A DNA stretch of 64,000 nt. Source: Maniola hyperantus. Its lineage: Eukaryota; Arthropoda; Insecta; Lepidoptera; Nymphalidae. Positions 24,701 through 32,042 of this stretch are shown piece by piece. Numbering within the stretch: position 1 is the stretch's first letter; every line of letters begins with the position of its first letter. The DNA is taken from the NCBI RefSeq assembly GCF_902806685.2, contig NC_048554.1, positions 9,176,001 through 9,240,000 on the forward strand. The letters are read 5' to 3'. Both the position numbers and the translations under genes were made by a program. The notes under the pieces are model-generated. The model saw only the letters and a program-made list of their open reading frames with translations, made no database searches and had not been told where the DNA came from.

Positions 24701-27024
24701 TTCACTTGTACTGAGCATTCGTGCGAATGTTACATCACAGAAAAATACGAGAACATTTTAGCGAGCATTCTATCGAGCGTTCTGGCGAGCATTCTAGCGA
24801 GCACACGCGACCGTCAAGTCTGACATCTTCATGAAGAATAGACGAGCATTCGCTAGAATGCTCAAGATGTTCGTAGCAATATTTGGCTCTATGCTTGGCT
24901 CGGCTCGTTGTTCAGTTCGACAAAAATATAAACGGCGAATGCTCGATGTTCTGTTACAAGTTAATGCTCATGTTTATCAGCACCGTTATAGGATAGAGAG
25001 AGATACTCTAGCATCAACGGTCAGTATGAGGATAAATGAACATTATAAAAGTAGGTAGGTAACTACTTACTTATATTTTTATGATCTGGATAGCTACTGG
25101 CCCTAAAGTTAAACGTTAAAGTTGGTAGACCTGCGTAGCTAATAAATTTTTTTTACAAAAAAATAAAAACCGACTTCGTTACACAAACACTAAAAATTGA
25201 AAAATAATTTAATTTATTACCGAATATATTATGTATACAAGAGTTAATATAGTTCCATAATAATACTTTTTGGTGCCGGTGCCAATTAGCTTTAGCTGCG
25301 CGAATCGTCCAGACTTCATATTTTTATGGAACTCCACAATGGCACCTCATTGGCACCGACCCCAAAAAATATTATTATGGAACTATATTAACTCTTGTAT
25401 ACATAATATATTCGGTAATAAATTAAATTATTTTTCAATTTTTAGTGTTTGTGTAACGAAGTCGGTTTTTATTTTTTTTGTAAAAAAAAATTATTTCACA
25501 ATTTTTAGTGGCCCCATGGAATTATGCTATGACTGGTTAAAAATCTACTGTTTACTAAGCTATTACACTGATCGCGAGCAATTTACTCTTATCCGTTGAG
25601 GAGTTCCAGTATCTATCTTCGAAGATGTTCATCAGATCTTCACCAAATTGAAATGGGACCAACTTTGAAGTATACCCTTTCAAACAAAAAAAGAATTTTC
25701 AAAATCGGTCCAGGCGTTTTCGAGTAATCGGGGAACATACATAAAAAATAAAAATAAAATAAAAATAAAAGATTCCGACGAATTGAGAACCTCCTCCTTT
25801 TTTTGAAGTCGGTTAACAATTAGCAATTAGGGTGTTAAGAAAGTAGAACTGACTGTAGTGGGTACTAGGTAGGTACCTACTTACTTAGTTTAATTTATGT
25901 TGTCTGCGCGCGGCGGTTTAAATTAAATGAAAGCCGAGTGGCTTTTGTGCTAAATAAAGGTACTTAAGCTTGCGGTTAGTTCATAATTAAACCTATAAAA
26001 ACTAAATGGAACCTAATTATCAATTTAAGGTGATTGCGATTGTTGAGTGTGGGCTAAACAAAATTTAAAACACTTTTATATCTCTATGTACCTACCTAAT
26101 ATATTTTTAACATTTAATTGTACCTATAAAAGTTTTTAGCGTAGGTAGGTACGTTGTATAACTTAGGTACTACCGTATAATTAAATTACTTAGTAAAATC
26201 ATCGCCATGTTGTACCTAACTACACACTGTAACTACATGAGATATTAGTTGTCAGAAAATTACACACCTATTCTTGCAATGCAACCTTCTAAAATCATTG
26301 TCTGAAAGAGATCGCTACTTATACAGCGTGTCCCTAAATAATGGATCAAACTTAAGCGGAAGATACGTCACGTCACCCAAATATCTAAAAACCAATTTGA
26401 TCAGTTAAAAAAAGTAGGGTGACCAAGTTCTTCTGTATTGTTAGTTTAGTTTTAGCTGTAATAAATAATATTTTTTAGATCTGGTTTTTGTTTTAATATT
26501 GCTGATTAATTCTTAGGTCCTTTAAACCATAATATTGTCTAATTTTATATTTATGTTTCTTTACTTTTCTTGAGCGATAACTGACAATTAATATTTTGTT
26601 TCACTTATTCACTTACACATTTATTGTTATTTCAGCAGCCCCAAATATTGACGACACATCCTGCATACTGCGTCAAGAAGAAGACGGCTTGAACTGTGAA
26701 TACAGGTACACGTACAGAGCTGGCATCAAATCCATGGTAGCGATGGAAATGGTCATTACTGCCAAGCAATGCACGCAGCCTACGAGCGCTCAGATCATGA
26801 CAACCGCGCTCATTACCATGGCTTGTGTGATAGCAGCTGGTCTTATAGCCATTTTAGGGGTCAAGTCTGCCCAAGTAGTTTCAGATAGACGGGCCTACGC
26901 CAAGTTTGTACAGGAAGCTCAAGAGAGCAGGAAGCATATGCAAGAGTTGAACCCACTATACAAGTCTCCGATTTCAGAGTTTAGGTTACCAGAGTCGTAT
27001 CCGAGAGATCGACACGATTTATAG
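3717..27024 (+). CDS. ITGB: Integrin beta subunit, divergent beta-nu-like; 13 coding exons, 788 aa
   Basis: Thirteen exons with GT/AG junctions join into 2,367 nt without a stop, which validates the model. The product is the beta chain of an alpha-beta cell-surface adhesion receptor that links matrix or target-cell ligands to the cytoskeleton. Seen in order: signal peptide (1 to about 24), PSI (C36-C67 onward), beta-A domain with MIDAS D124-L-T126-W-S128, ADMIDAS D131/D132, specificity loop C181-C188, SyMBS residues D163/N219/D221/E224 and D255, hybrid domain, Cys-rich I-EGF modules (about 442-645), beta-tail, transmembrane helix 713-735, tail 736-788. The tail has DRR (743-745), AKF and NPLY (765-768) but no second NPxY and no Trp. 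Several N-x-S/T sequons are present (for example NHT, NLT, NVT, NYT). Known of the family: Drosophila beta-nu is a second, divergent beta chain of about 800 aa, used in gut and phagocytes. The beta-nu assignment is inference; the integrin beta call is firm. Confidence 0.96.
5372..5535. mobile_element. GC-rich palindromic MITE family B, copy 1
   Basis: Ends GGTACGCGACAGGTCGAAAT and its complement, with a GC-rich palindromic core around GGGGCGT and CGCGCTAACCCGGTG. At least eight copies occur here: 5372, 10707, 23052, 23290, 37353 (truncated), 38605, 39477 and 56409. Confidence 0.85.
5982..6350 (+). repeat. RTE-type repeat (family R)
   Basis: Begins GATGCCCGCGACTTCAGT and contains two tandem 'gggataaaaagt' blocks. 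Ends in a CTTTTGCATTTAAG region followed by AGTATGGATTT. This is the commonest repeat of the window. Confidence 0.75.
6690..6850 (-). repeat. RTE-type repeat (family R), reverse copy
   Basis: Runs from TTGTCCTTCAATCACG to TCCACGCGGAGTCT, the reverse orientation of family R. Confidence 0.65.
7368..7556 (+). mobile_element. tRNA-derived SINE (family S1), internally deleted
   Basis: The head has an A-box-like TAGTGGTTAGGACGTCCGCC and B-box GGTTCGATCCC, followed by the shared body and a GATGATGAT tail. It lacks about 150 bp present in the 22524-22806 copy. Not a tRNA gene: no acceptor-stem pairing was seen. Confidence 0.8.
7560..7735. mobile_element. Palindromic MITE family C
   Basis: Begins GAGCCAGCGCGTGCCAGAC and ends with a CGCGCTGGCTC complement. 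A second, longer copy is at 18167-18495. Confidence 0.7.
10707..10897. mobile_element. Palindromic MITE family B, copy 2
   Basis: GC-rich palindrome between GGTATAGTCCGCGATAAG and CTGTCGCGCACTATAG. The right end has an extra 'CTGTCGCCCTATCGCC' duplication. Confidence 0.8.
10975..11258 (+). repeat. Dispersed repeat family P
   Basis: Runs from AAAAATCGGTCAAGTGCGAG to GAGTACGGAACCCTAAAAA. Related to 50230-50537 and, reversed, to 823-955 and 39658-39770. Confidence 0.7.
12028..12241. mobile_element. Palindromic MITE family D
   Basis: Terminal inverted repeats of about 31 bp: left TACAGTTCTTGCAATTCACG..., right its complement ending at 12239, with one mismatch. The interior is GC-richer (CGCGAGCAAGCGCTCGCAAG). 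Confidence 0.8.
12413..12660 (+). repeat. RTE-type repeat (family R) abutting exon 2
   Basis: From AACTAGATGATGATCGCGG to CTTTCGCATTTATGATATT and GGTATGGATTTT. Its end merges with the polypyrimidine tract of the exon 2 acceptor at 12667. Confidence 0.75.
12668..12806 (+). CDS. ITGB: Integrin beta exon 2 (PSI domain)
   Basis: Follows TTTTTCAG. Encodes CIEHEQCGPCLSAASHCRWC, the PSI-domain cysteine pattern with the CxWC core, then C67. The donor is GTAAGT, phase 2. The acceptor tract sits at the end of an RTE-type repeat (12413-12660). Confidence 0.95.
12826..13030 (+). mobile_element. Non-LTR LINE C-terminal fragment
   Basis: One frame reads NALPASVVPSNFNITTFKSK and then VNRHLLV stop, the typical 'WN.LP..V......TFK..V..HLL' end of LINE polyproteins. 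Lies in integrin intron 2. Confidence 0.65.
13630..14140 (+). mobile_element. RTE-clade LINE fragment (reverse transcriptase C-terminus)
   Basis: The frame at 13683-14126 reads QCLKTKVFEQCVLSVMTYGS, ETWSLTMGLIKKLRVTQRAM and RNEEIRRRTRVTDIAQRVAK, the C-terminal end of RTE-type endonuclease/reverse transcriptase. 5'-truncated and dead. Related pieces are at 15085-15275, 21990-22150 (minus) and 42670-42935. Ends in ATGATGATGATAATG. Confidence 0.85.
14225..14382 (+). CDS. ITGB: Integrin beta exon 3 (PSI end / hybrid N-terminal part)
   Basis: Starts after ACAG at 14221-14224. The alternative AG at 14228-14229 would break the frame. Encodes the last PSI cysteine (DGC) and a strand with VVQIQPQKIMFSLKP, matching the conserved integrin 'QI.PQ...L.LRP' region. 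The donor is GTAAGT, phase 1. Confidence 0.94.
14645..14800 (+). repeat. Family R tail before exon 4
   Basis: Contains CAGGTCTTTAACTAGACCC, AGGACAAACCAACGAACCAA and CACTTTCGCATTTATAATAA, the 3' part of family R. It ends about 85 bp before exon 4. Confidence 0.65.
14885..15050 (+). CDS. ITGB: Integrin beta exon 4 (beta-A domain, MIDAS)
   Basis: Encodes YPLDLYYLMDLTWSMKDD and the following helix ending LKNLTDNFR. This is the MIDAS/ADMIDAS strand of the beta-A domain. The usual D-x-S-x-S is D-x-T-x-S here. The donor is GTAAAT, phase 2. Confidence 0.96.
15085..15515 (+). repeat. RTE LINE fragment plus family Q repeat
   Basis: 15085-15275 repeats the LINE end (RPHQTSRR- and VWKSLQE-like frames, with ATGATGATGAT). 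15315-15515 is family Q, from GACTGACTGAATGATC through ACTGGACGGATCGGGCTGAA to CACGCGGATGAAGTCGTGGG. Confidence 0.65.
15516..16833 (+). other. Remainder of integrin intron 4
   Basis: Mostly AT-rich DNA without coding potential. Contains a tRNA-like SINE head at 16426-16500 (CTCAATAGCTCAATGGTTAT) and a reversed family R fragment at 16580-16800 that ends about 30 bp before exon 5. Confidence 0.55.
16834..16978 (+). CDS. ITGB: Integrin beta exon 5 (beta-A domain, specificity loop)
   Basis: Encodes RLGFGSFADKPIMPY, near identical to the family signature, with D163 as the SyMBS aspartate. The disulfide loop CAVEEEAC (181-188) is the ligand-specificity-determining loop; it is short and acidic. Ends in phase 0 at a GTGAAT donor. 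Confidence 0.96.
17573..17792 (+). repeat. Family R repeat before exon 6
   Basis: From AGCTGACGCCCGCGACTACG to CACTTTCGCATTTATAATAA, ending in GGGTACTGAT. It is paired with an opposite-strand copy at 18811-19030 on the other side of exon 6. Confidence 0.75.
17896..18085 (+). CDS. ITGB: Integrin beta exon 6 (beta-A domain, SyMBS)
   Basis: Encodes ANLDNAEAQLDALVQA, retaining N219, D221 and E224, though the usual Pro of the D-x-P-E motif is Ala223. KIVILLSDG supplies D255, and HTAGDGKL follows. The donor is GTGAGG, phase 1. A 50-bp direct repeat flanks this exon (17793-17842 and 19035-19084). Confidence 0.95.
18167..18495. mobile_element. Palindromic MITE family C, long copy
   Basis: Terminal inverted repeats include GAGCCAGCGCGTGCCAGACC and TTTATAAAA. 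The right arm is its complement ending at 18493. Lies in integrin intron 6. Confidence 0.75.
18811..19030 (-). repeat. Family R repeat, reverse copy
   Basis: From CAGTACCCTTATTATAAATG through TTGTCCTTCAATCACGTCGC to CACGCGAACGAAGTCGCGG. Confidence 0.75.
19302..19423 (+). CDS. ITGB: Integrin beta exon 7 (beta-A domain)
   Basis: Encodes NDEKCHLDKNGYYSE and YDYPSVAQVYRLLDKY, aligning with the conserved 'N.G.CHL....Y......DYPS...L...L' block of integrin beta chains. Ends in phase 0 at GTAAGT. Confidence 0.95.
19424..20553 (+). other. Integrin intron 7
   Basis: No exon seen. 19740-19873 carries an R-like end with CTTTCGCATTCATAATATAG and GGTATGGATTTTCAG. It is the same end sequence that precedes exons 2 and 12, but here it gives an unused AG at 19872-19873. 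The rest is AT-rich. Confidence 0.5.
20554..20883 (+). CDS. ITGB: Integrin beta exon 8 (beta-A end, hybrid domain)
   Basis: This is the longest middle exon, 110 codons, phase 0 at both ends. Encodes VNVIFAVTENVKSHYDSL (family 'IFAVT....YE.L'), then SSNILKLV, then hybrid-domain strands. The donor is GTAATC. Confidence 0.95.
21205..21405 (+). repeat. Family Q repeat
   Basis: From CTGACTGACTGACTGATC through CGACGGATCGGGCTAAAATT to AGGCGGACGAAGAAGCG. Lies in integrin intron 8. Confidence 0.65.
21540..21709 (+). CDS. ITGB: Integrin beta exon 9 (hybrid end, I-EGF1 start)
   Basis: Encodes SLTLEVEVHCGCECEG and then C-rich sequence with LVCGVCQC, typical of the passage from hybrid domain to the first I-EGF module. 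The donor is GTGAGG, phase 2. Confidence 0.94.
21730..22806. mobile_element. SINE/LINE cluster filling integrin intron 9
   Basis: In order: SINE family S2, minus (21735-21980), with AGCCCTTGATTGCGATCTCA; RTE LINE end, minus (about 21990-22150), frame HRWTDDIKRVAGSRW; SINE S1, minus (about 22170-22475), tail CATCATCATC; SINE S1, plus (22524-22806), with GGTTCGATCC and a GATGATGATGATG tail. Exon 10 starts 20 bp later. The two S1 copies face each other and could pair as RNA. Confidence 0.8.
22826..23017 (+). CDS. ITGB: Integrin beta exon 10 (I-EGF1/2)
   Basis: Encodes SGPYCNCSIED, CSGLGDCICGKCECDPG and CQCKSCP, the CxCxxCxC spacing of I-EGF modules. It begins 20 bp after the trinucleotide tail of a tRNA-derived SINE. 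The donor is GTGAGT, phase 2. Confidence 0.94.
23052..23190. mobile_element. Palindromic MITE family B, copy 3
   Basis: Ends GTACGCGACATTGAGATAGC and the complement near TCTGTCGCGGACTG. Lies in integrin intron 10. Confidence 0.8.
23287..23495. mobile_element. Palindromic MITE family B, copy 4, joined to a family P tail
   Basis: 23287-23443 is the MITE, ending GACCTGTCGCGTACAAT. 23444-23495 is the P/G-type tail, GGAACCCTTCGCTTGCGAG then ACTCGCACTTGACCGG, running into the poly-T of the exon 11 acceptor. Confidence 0.8.
23514..23683 (+). CDS. ITGB: Integrin beta exon 11 (I-EGF3)
   Basis: Encodes ECGGIERGVCVCGECACVKG and CSGHGDCVCG. The whole 496-bp upstream intron consists mainly of two palindromic MITEs and a repeat tail, and the poly-T before the acceptor (CATAG at 23513) belongs to that tail. 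The donor is GTAAGT, phase 1. Confidence 0.93.
23815..24438 (+). repeat. R-Q-R repeat block before exon 12
   Basis: 23825-23945 is a reversed R piece, 23990-24145 is Q (CACTGGACGGATCGGGCTGA), and 24190-24438 is a forward R copy from GATGCCCGCGACTTCGTCCG to CACTTTCGCATTTATAATAT and AGTATGGATTTTC. Exon 12 starts at 24443, so the R copy reaches the splice site. Confidence 0.75.
24443..24637 (+). CDS. ITGB: Integrin beta exon 12 (I-EGF4, beta-tail start)
   Basis: Encodes GRCQCYKANQS, GAFCETCATCENPLC and CILCHLNSSCTDVC, matching the fourth EGF module and the start of the beta-tail domain. The acceptor CAG at 24440-24442 lies at the very end of an RTE-type repeat. The donor is GTATAT, phase 1. Confidence 0.94.
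24680..24986. mobile_element. Palindromic MITE family E
   Basis: Ends GGTGCTGATAAAC and GTTTATCAGCACC. The interior is built from repeated GCGAGCATTCTAG words and their complement. Lies in integrin intron 12. Confidence 0.8.
25147..25489. repeat. Long near-perfect inverted repeat in integrin intron 12
   Basis: The left arm 25147-25284 and right arm 25351-25489 are complementary over about 138 bp with only a few differences near the inner ends and in the A-runs. The spacer is 66 bp. Shared words include ACCGACTTCGTTACACAAAC and ACCGAATATATTATGTATAC. Confidence 0.92.
25605..25815 (+). repeat. LINE/Helitron-like 3' tail repeat
   Basis: Contains TTTTCAAAATCGGTCCAGGC, (AAAATAAA)n and AATTGAGAACCTCCTCC followed by TTGAAGTCGGTTAA. 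The last word also appears in the arms of the neighbouring inverted repeat. Confidence 0.5.
26636..27024 (+). CDS. ITGB: Integrin beta exon 13 (beta-tail, transmembrane, cytoplasmic tail)
   Basis: Encodes the rest of the beta-tail (C669, C680, C705), a 23-residue hydrophobic helix beginning IMTTALITMACV, the tail with DRRAYAKF and NPLYKSP, and a TAG stop. The acceptor is a CAGCAG tandem, so splicing could also start at 26639 with loss of one Ala. The usual tail Trp and the second NPxY are missing. Confidence 0.95.
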
Positions 27025-27033
27025 TCTGTAACA

Positions 27034-27039
27034 AATAAA
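27034..27039 (+). promoter_or_regulatory. Possible polyadenylation signal of the integrin gene
   Basis: AATAAA lies 10 nt after the stop codon. It is the first such hexamer downstream. A 3' UTR this short would be unusual, so later signals in the AT-rich DNA may be used instead. Confidence 0.35.
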
Positions 27040-29389
27040 TCTGATCAATTTGTATAGGAAAATATTTCACTTAGTAAAGAATGGAGTCAGTATGGACCAG
27101 TGAACGATAAAGCATAGAAGGTGCATTTCTAACAGTAACTTTCGAAAATAGGAGCTACAAGTTAGCGTCTTTTTATTAAATCGTATATAGTTCGTAACAG
27201 GCTCATGAATGGCCCGTAGTGCGTTCCTTAGTAGAGATAAGATGATGGGCATTAATGTACTTACCTTATACTATTAAATCAAAAACAAATAGTATTATTA
27301 TCATTAATTAAAAACTGTTGTTTTAAGTTACCGAAGGTTATTTTTTGTTTGTGTAAATATTAAGAGCTTTTACGTTGGTCCTACTTATTTTTTGTTAAAA
27401 TTTTATTAGTTGTTGCACTAATATAAACTATAAAGTCATTTTCTTATTTATCTTTAACAAAGAATACTGTACGTACTTATACTGCGCTATTATCTTCTTT
27501 AATAATAGATGAGAATAACTTAATGTTTGTTTGTCTGTCTGTTGGTTACCCATGGTTGATTGGACCCGATTGAGTTTGTACAGTTGCTGTTGGCACTTGC
27601 GTTCAGGTTTCTGATATAGAACCATAGGCGGCGCTCGAGTTGCATTCAAAGACATTTAATATTACATTATAGGTACTGTCTCATCGCATTGCAGCCCATA
27701 AATGGCGCCCAAAGTGGGACCAGTGATACATTGTTTTTTTATGCATTTAATACTAATCTATGACGTCTGGATATTGCATATATACAACTTTTATTTAAGC
27801 AATTTAAGTATAAGCAAAACCTGAAAGTAGTTTGTCCAGAATCAGTAAGTGACACAATCGATTGCAATAATTTTTACAACGGCTTATATTTTGACCAAAA
27901 TATACTTTAAAATCCTCCAAGTTTAAATACGTACCTCGTTGAATAACTGCATGCACCAGCTGCTTCAAGCCGAGCAAGCGGGAGCGCGCACGGTTGACGC
28001 TAGCCGTCCCGTTCGCTCACAGCTGCGCGCTTAGTGTGACCATGTTTTGCGAGGACGACTCAAAACAACAAACTTATAACGTATTAAATTTTCATTAAAT
28101 ATTTTTGAAATTTTGTATTTTTTGTGTAAAAATATTCGACTCAGGAATATTCGACTATCATATAAAACCGAAACAGGTTTTTGCTTACTAAAACTAAAGT
28201 TGTATAGGACAGATGACTAGCAATAGTTTACATTGGGGGTCAAGTGCTAGTCTAAATTCCGAATCGGATCCAATGAAATACAAATCTAGAAATCAGATGT
28301 CATGAAGTCATTAGTGATAGCATCTGAAACGAACCAGATAAAATACGACTGTTGTACGGTACGGTAAAAGATTAAAAAATAATTTATTATCTTTGTACCA
28401 CGGCCTGATGGTGTAGGTATGTGTGATTGTGAGGAACAAATTAGTTCTGTAAATAAAAAATTTCTAGATGCATATTTGGATTGTTAAACGTTTTAATATA
28501 GTGGCTATTATTAAGTTTTATTAATTTTATCGCTATAATTTAATCGATGTTTGCATTAAATAAAAATCGTGACATGATTTTGCATAGTATATTTATTTCG
28601 TTGAATTATTTTAATCTCAATTTCCCGAATATTTTCTAACCTTTAAATACAATGATAAAGTTTCCTTTAACTAATCTACCATTTATAAGTTTAAATATTT
28701 CGGTAAGTATAAACTCTTTAGATACTTATTTAGTAATATTTTTGTCTTTATGTAGGTAAGGCAATTGAAATTATTTTTAATGTTACGTATACCTATATAA
28801 TAATCTGTTACTAAGAGTATTGAGTAATTTTAGGTTAACGCAGCACAAACATAAACTTGGCATATTAATCTACATAAAGATATTGATCCTTAAATACCAA
28901 TAGGTAATTAACAATTATAGTTAATCGGCAAATCAATTGAACAAATTATATAATTATATTAAACTATAGAAGTAGAAAGAGTACCTACGCATTGAATTAT
29001 TAATGGTTAGGCGAAATGAGATTGGCAAGCTTTATAGGGAGCTTGGGCCACAAATGAATCGGAGCGAAAATAATATTAAACAATAACAAATAGAATCTAA
29101 CTTTTATTAAGTTTTCAATATATCTGTAGATAGTTATTTTTATATTATATCATGCCTAAAATGACCTTTTTTGTTGGAACTGTGATAGTTATTGGCTCAA
29201 CCGAAATTGTGTGGCCCAAACTTGCCAATCTTCTTTCAGTAGCTCAAAAACATTTTGTTACGTTACAAAAGGTAACGTTAATAATAGCGGCATACTGTTT
29301 TGATTTAACGTTGTTAAAGCGAGCATCAAGCGAAGATGTTACTTTATGGTATTAATAATGGTAGGTATCTAGATTTTTTATTTTATTTT

Positions 29390-29612
29390 ATTCAGATAAA
29401 TTTAGTCCTTGATTGCAATCTCACCTGGTGGTAAGTGATGATGCAATCTAAGAAGGAAGCGGGCTAACCCGGAAGGAGTATGAAGGGAGTATTTATTAAA
29501 CCCGTACCCCTTTGGTTTCTACACGGCATCGTACCGGAATGCTAAATCACTTGGCAGCTCGTTTTTTGTCGGTAGGGTGGTAACTAGCCACAGCCGAAAT
29601 CTCCCACCAGAC
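29390..29612 (-). mobile_element. SINE family S2
   Basis: Plus strand reads TCCTTGATTGCAATCTCACC, GTTTCTACACGGCATCGTAC and GGTAACTAGCCACAGCC. Other copies: 21735, 36375-36520, 45215-45372 (minus) and 46640-46945 (plus, with its tRNA-like head). Confidence 0.75.
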
Positions 29613-31515
29613 TAGATCGTAGACACCAGATGACGTTAATGGATGTATGGCCATCGTTATTTTTAACGTTAGCATAACGATACTTTGGTAACTACGAAAA
29701 ATATACCGGTACCTAAATCAGTTCCCGTATTTAATAAGTATATTTTTATTTCTTAGAAATCAAATTATTTGCCGATTCACACAATTCTCAATTTATTATA
29801 TCACAATCACTTCGTGATCAATCGCCGTCCACCATTTTCAATAAAATGGAAGACTAAAATAGTACCTAAGTATCTACTTATACATATTTCCACATACGAT
29901 TCTACCTACAGGTAAGATAATAAACGGTGATGTAAATTTTTATATGTACAAAACAATACCTATAAAACCTTGTAATTGAGCACAGTCTAACCTACTACGG
30001 TGTGATTCAAGGCATACCTAAATAACAATAAGAGGTATTCATCGACATTTGGGATACCTACACTAAAACCTTTTATTGAACCGTTGTTATTTTTATCTAT
30101 CACAATATTACTATACTTATAAATTATAATATATATAAAACATCATAATATAATTAACGAAAAGTACAGCACAGATATTATGCTTTTTCTAAGTACCTAC
30201 CGCTATTCTTTGTGACTACAATTACGTTGTATTATTACACAAGATGTTTGTGACACTTTATTCCGACTAATTTAAATGGTGTCATTTATAAAATCTCAAA
30301 AAATATTATCACTTTATTAATAGGTACTTACTTAACATACAATTGTAGCGAAATTTCATATACCTAGGTAGGTGGAAGAAGATTGTAGGTATATTTTTTT
30401 TGTGATTTCGCATTAGATCAGGACAACTAAAATGCGGTGGTGTTTATACTATAGCAAACGGGTAGCTTTCTATACACCACTAATTTTAATAAGGTACCTA
30501 AAGAAATCTGCTCAGTCCAAATTCGATACTTAACACGTTTATGGAGTTTAAAAAAATTAAATCGAGTGTCCTAAAATATCCGCAAAAAGTAGCAATAATT
30601 GGTCAAAATATTGTTACCGTACCAATTGACGCGCGGCACGGATATGACATTTCCATTTCCTTTATTCGTAGCGTAGCGTAGTAGGGACGTAGTGTGTCCA
30701 CACAATTATACTATTTTAAAACAAAAACTATAATAAATTGTTAAATTCAAGTTTAAACATATCGATTGTGCAGATTTTATAACAATAATTGTTTTGTTGC
30801 GTAATTAAAAAATAGTGGTGTATAGAAGCATTAAAAACATAATAAGTATTATTGAAATTTTGAATTTAGGTATATACACAGTAGAAATACAGTTAGATAT
30901 TATATCTAATCGACGTAACTTAATAAACTAAATTGCATTGCAACGATCTTTTCTCACTAGAAAGTATATTATATAGAGTTTAAATACCACCACCCTGCAG
31001 TATTAAATCTATTAACGTTCATATCTTTTTATTATTGCCACATAATTAATTTAGCACATCTATGAAACATAATATGATTTGGTTGGTCATGACATCCAGA
31101 TGTCGTAATTTCAGAATCCATTATTATCTATTCTTATTTATTAAGGCATTGTGATTAGGGCTACACAATTACGCACTTAAATCTTGCTAAATTTAAGGCC
31201 ATTCATTGTAATAAATTCATTTAATTATTTGGATTCCTTCATACATTAGCACTATTGTCCAGGGTTGGGATTTTTTAAAAAGCAAAACACTTTAATTTAA
31301 AACTATTTAAGTACATTTGTTTTTTTGAAATAAAAAAACATGTTTAAAACACGTGTTTCAAGTTTTTAAACGGGTGCTTAAAACAATGCTGCCAACCCTG
31401 CTATTGTCCGATTGGCGATTGAGGCTCGTCCGTGATACGCTTGCTGCACGGCACGGCCCGGGCATGAACTAGTCCCATAACCGTGCGTCATTTGCATCAC
31501 TGTTCGATCTCGGCT

Positions 31516-31682
31516 TAGGGTGCATTTCCACTGACGCTTAGCTGGGCGGAGAGGAGCGGAGCGGATCGTGAATTGTTCAATCATACAGTTTCCACTGATG
31601 CGGAGTGGGGATTTCGAACACTGGCCAATTCGCGGTCCGCTCCGCTCCACTCCACCCAGCTCTGCGCAAGTGGAAATGCACC
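31516..31682. mobile_element. Palindromic MITE family F
   Basis: Near-perfect palindrome of 167 bp. Ends AGGGTGCATTTCCACT and AGTGGAAATGCACCC; the inner arms share GAGCGGAGCGGA. Lies just downstream of the SDR stop. Confidence 0.88.
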
Positions 31683-31861
31683 CATAGTGTAATATCCATA
31701 AATGAGTGGGTACCTGTGTACATTAAATGGTGTACCGTGTAGTATACATTAAACCTTATAACCCTCCTCGTGTCCTCTTGTTACCCCAAACTATAACATC
31801 TTTATAACACCCTATATAATTGCCCTATCTTTAGAAGTAAAGTGGTATGATACAGGCGCGG

Positions 31862-32042
31862 TCAAACTTGTCTTTCGTGTCTTGATGGAGGCACTACGGT
31901 CATTGGTCGGGAATCGTTTTTCACCAAATCGTGGATGTCGTCTTTGTTCAATGCGACGCGATGCGGTCGTTGCATTGGCTGGGGAACCGCATCTGGTACT
32001 AAACCGCGTATCAGTTCAGATATGCACGGCCATGGCACGATC
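31862..32042 (-). CDS. SDR exon 6 (C-terminus)
   Basis: Follows TTACAG. Encodes IVPWPCISELIRGLVPDAVP, the family's conserved 'PWPC..EL....PDA' end, then a polar tail of about 38 residues with QRPHRVALNKDDIHDLVKND and a TGA stop. The frame joins exactly to exon 5 through a split Trp codon. Confidence 0.92.

Larger units (their letters stand above)
27040..31861. other. Intergenic region between the convergent genes
   Basis: No supported gene. AT-rich, with a minus-strand SINE S2 at 29390-29612 and a palindromic MITE at 31516-31682. The 29152-29355 open frame (plus) has no recognisable domain and is probably chance. Both genes' 3' ends must lie here. Confidence 0.6.

Noticed and set aside
24831..25058. 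75-codon plus-strand frame
   Set aside because: Falls on the right half of palindromic MITE E. The open frame comes from the repeated GAGCATTC words.
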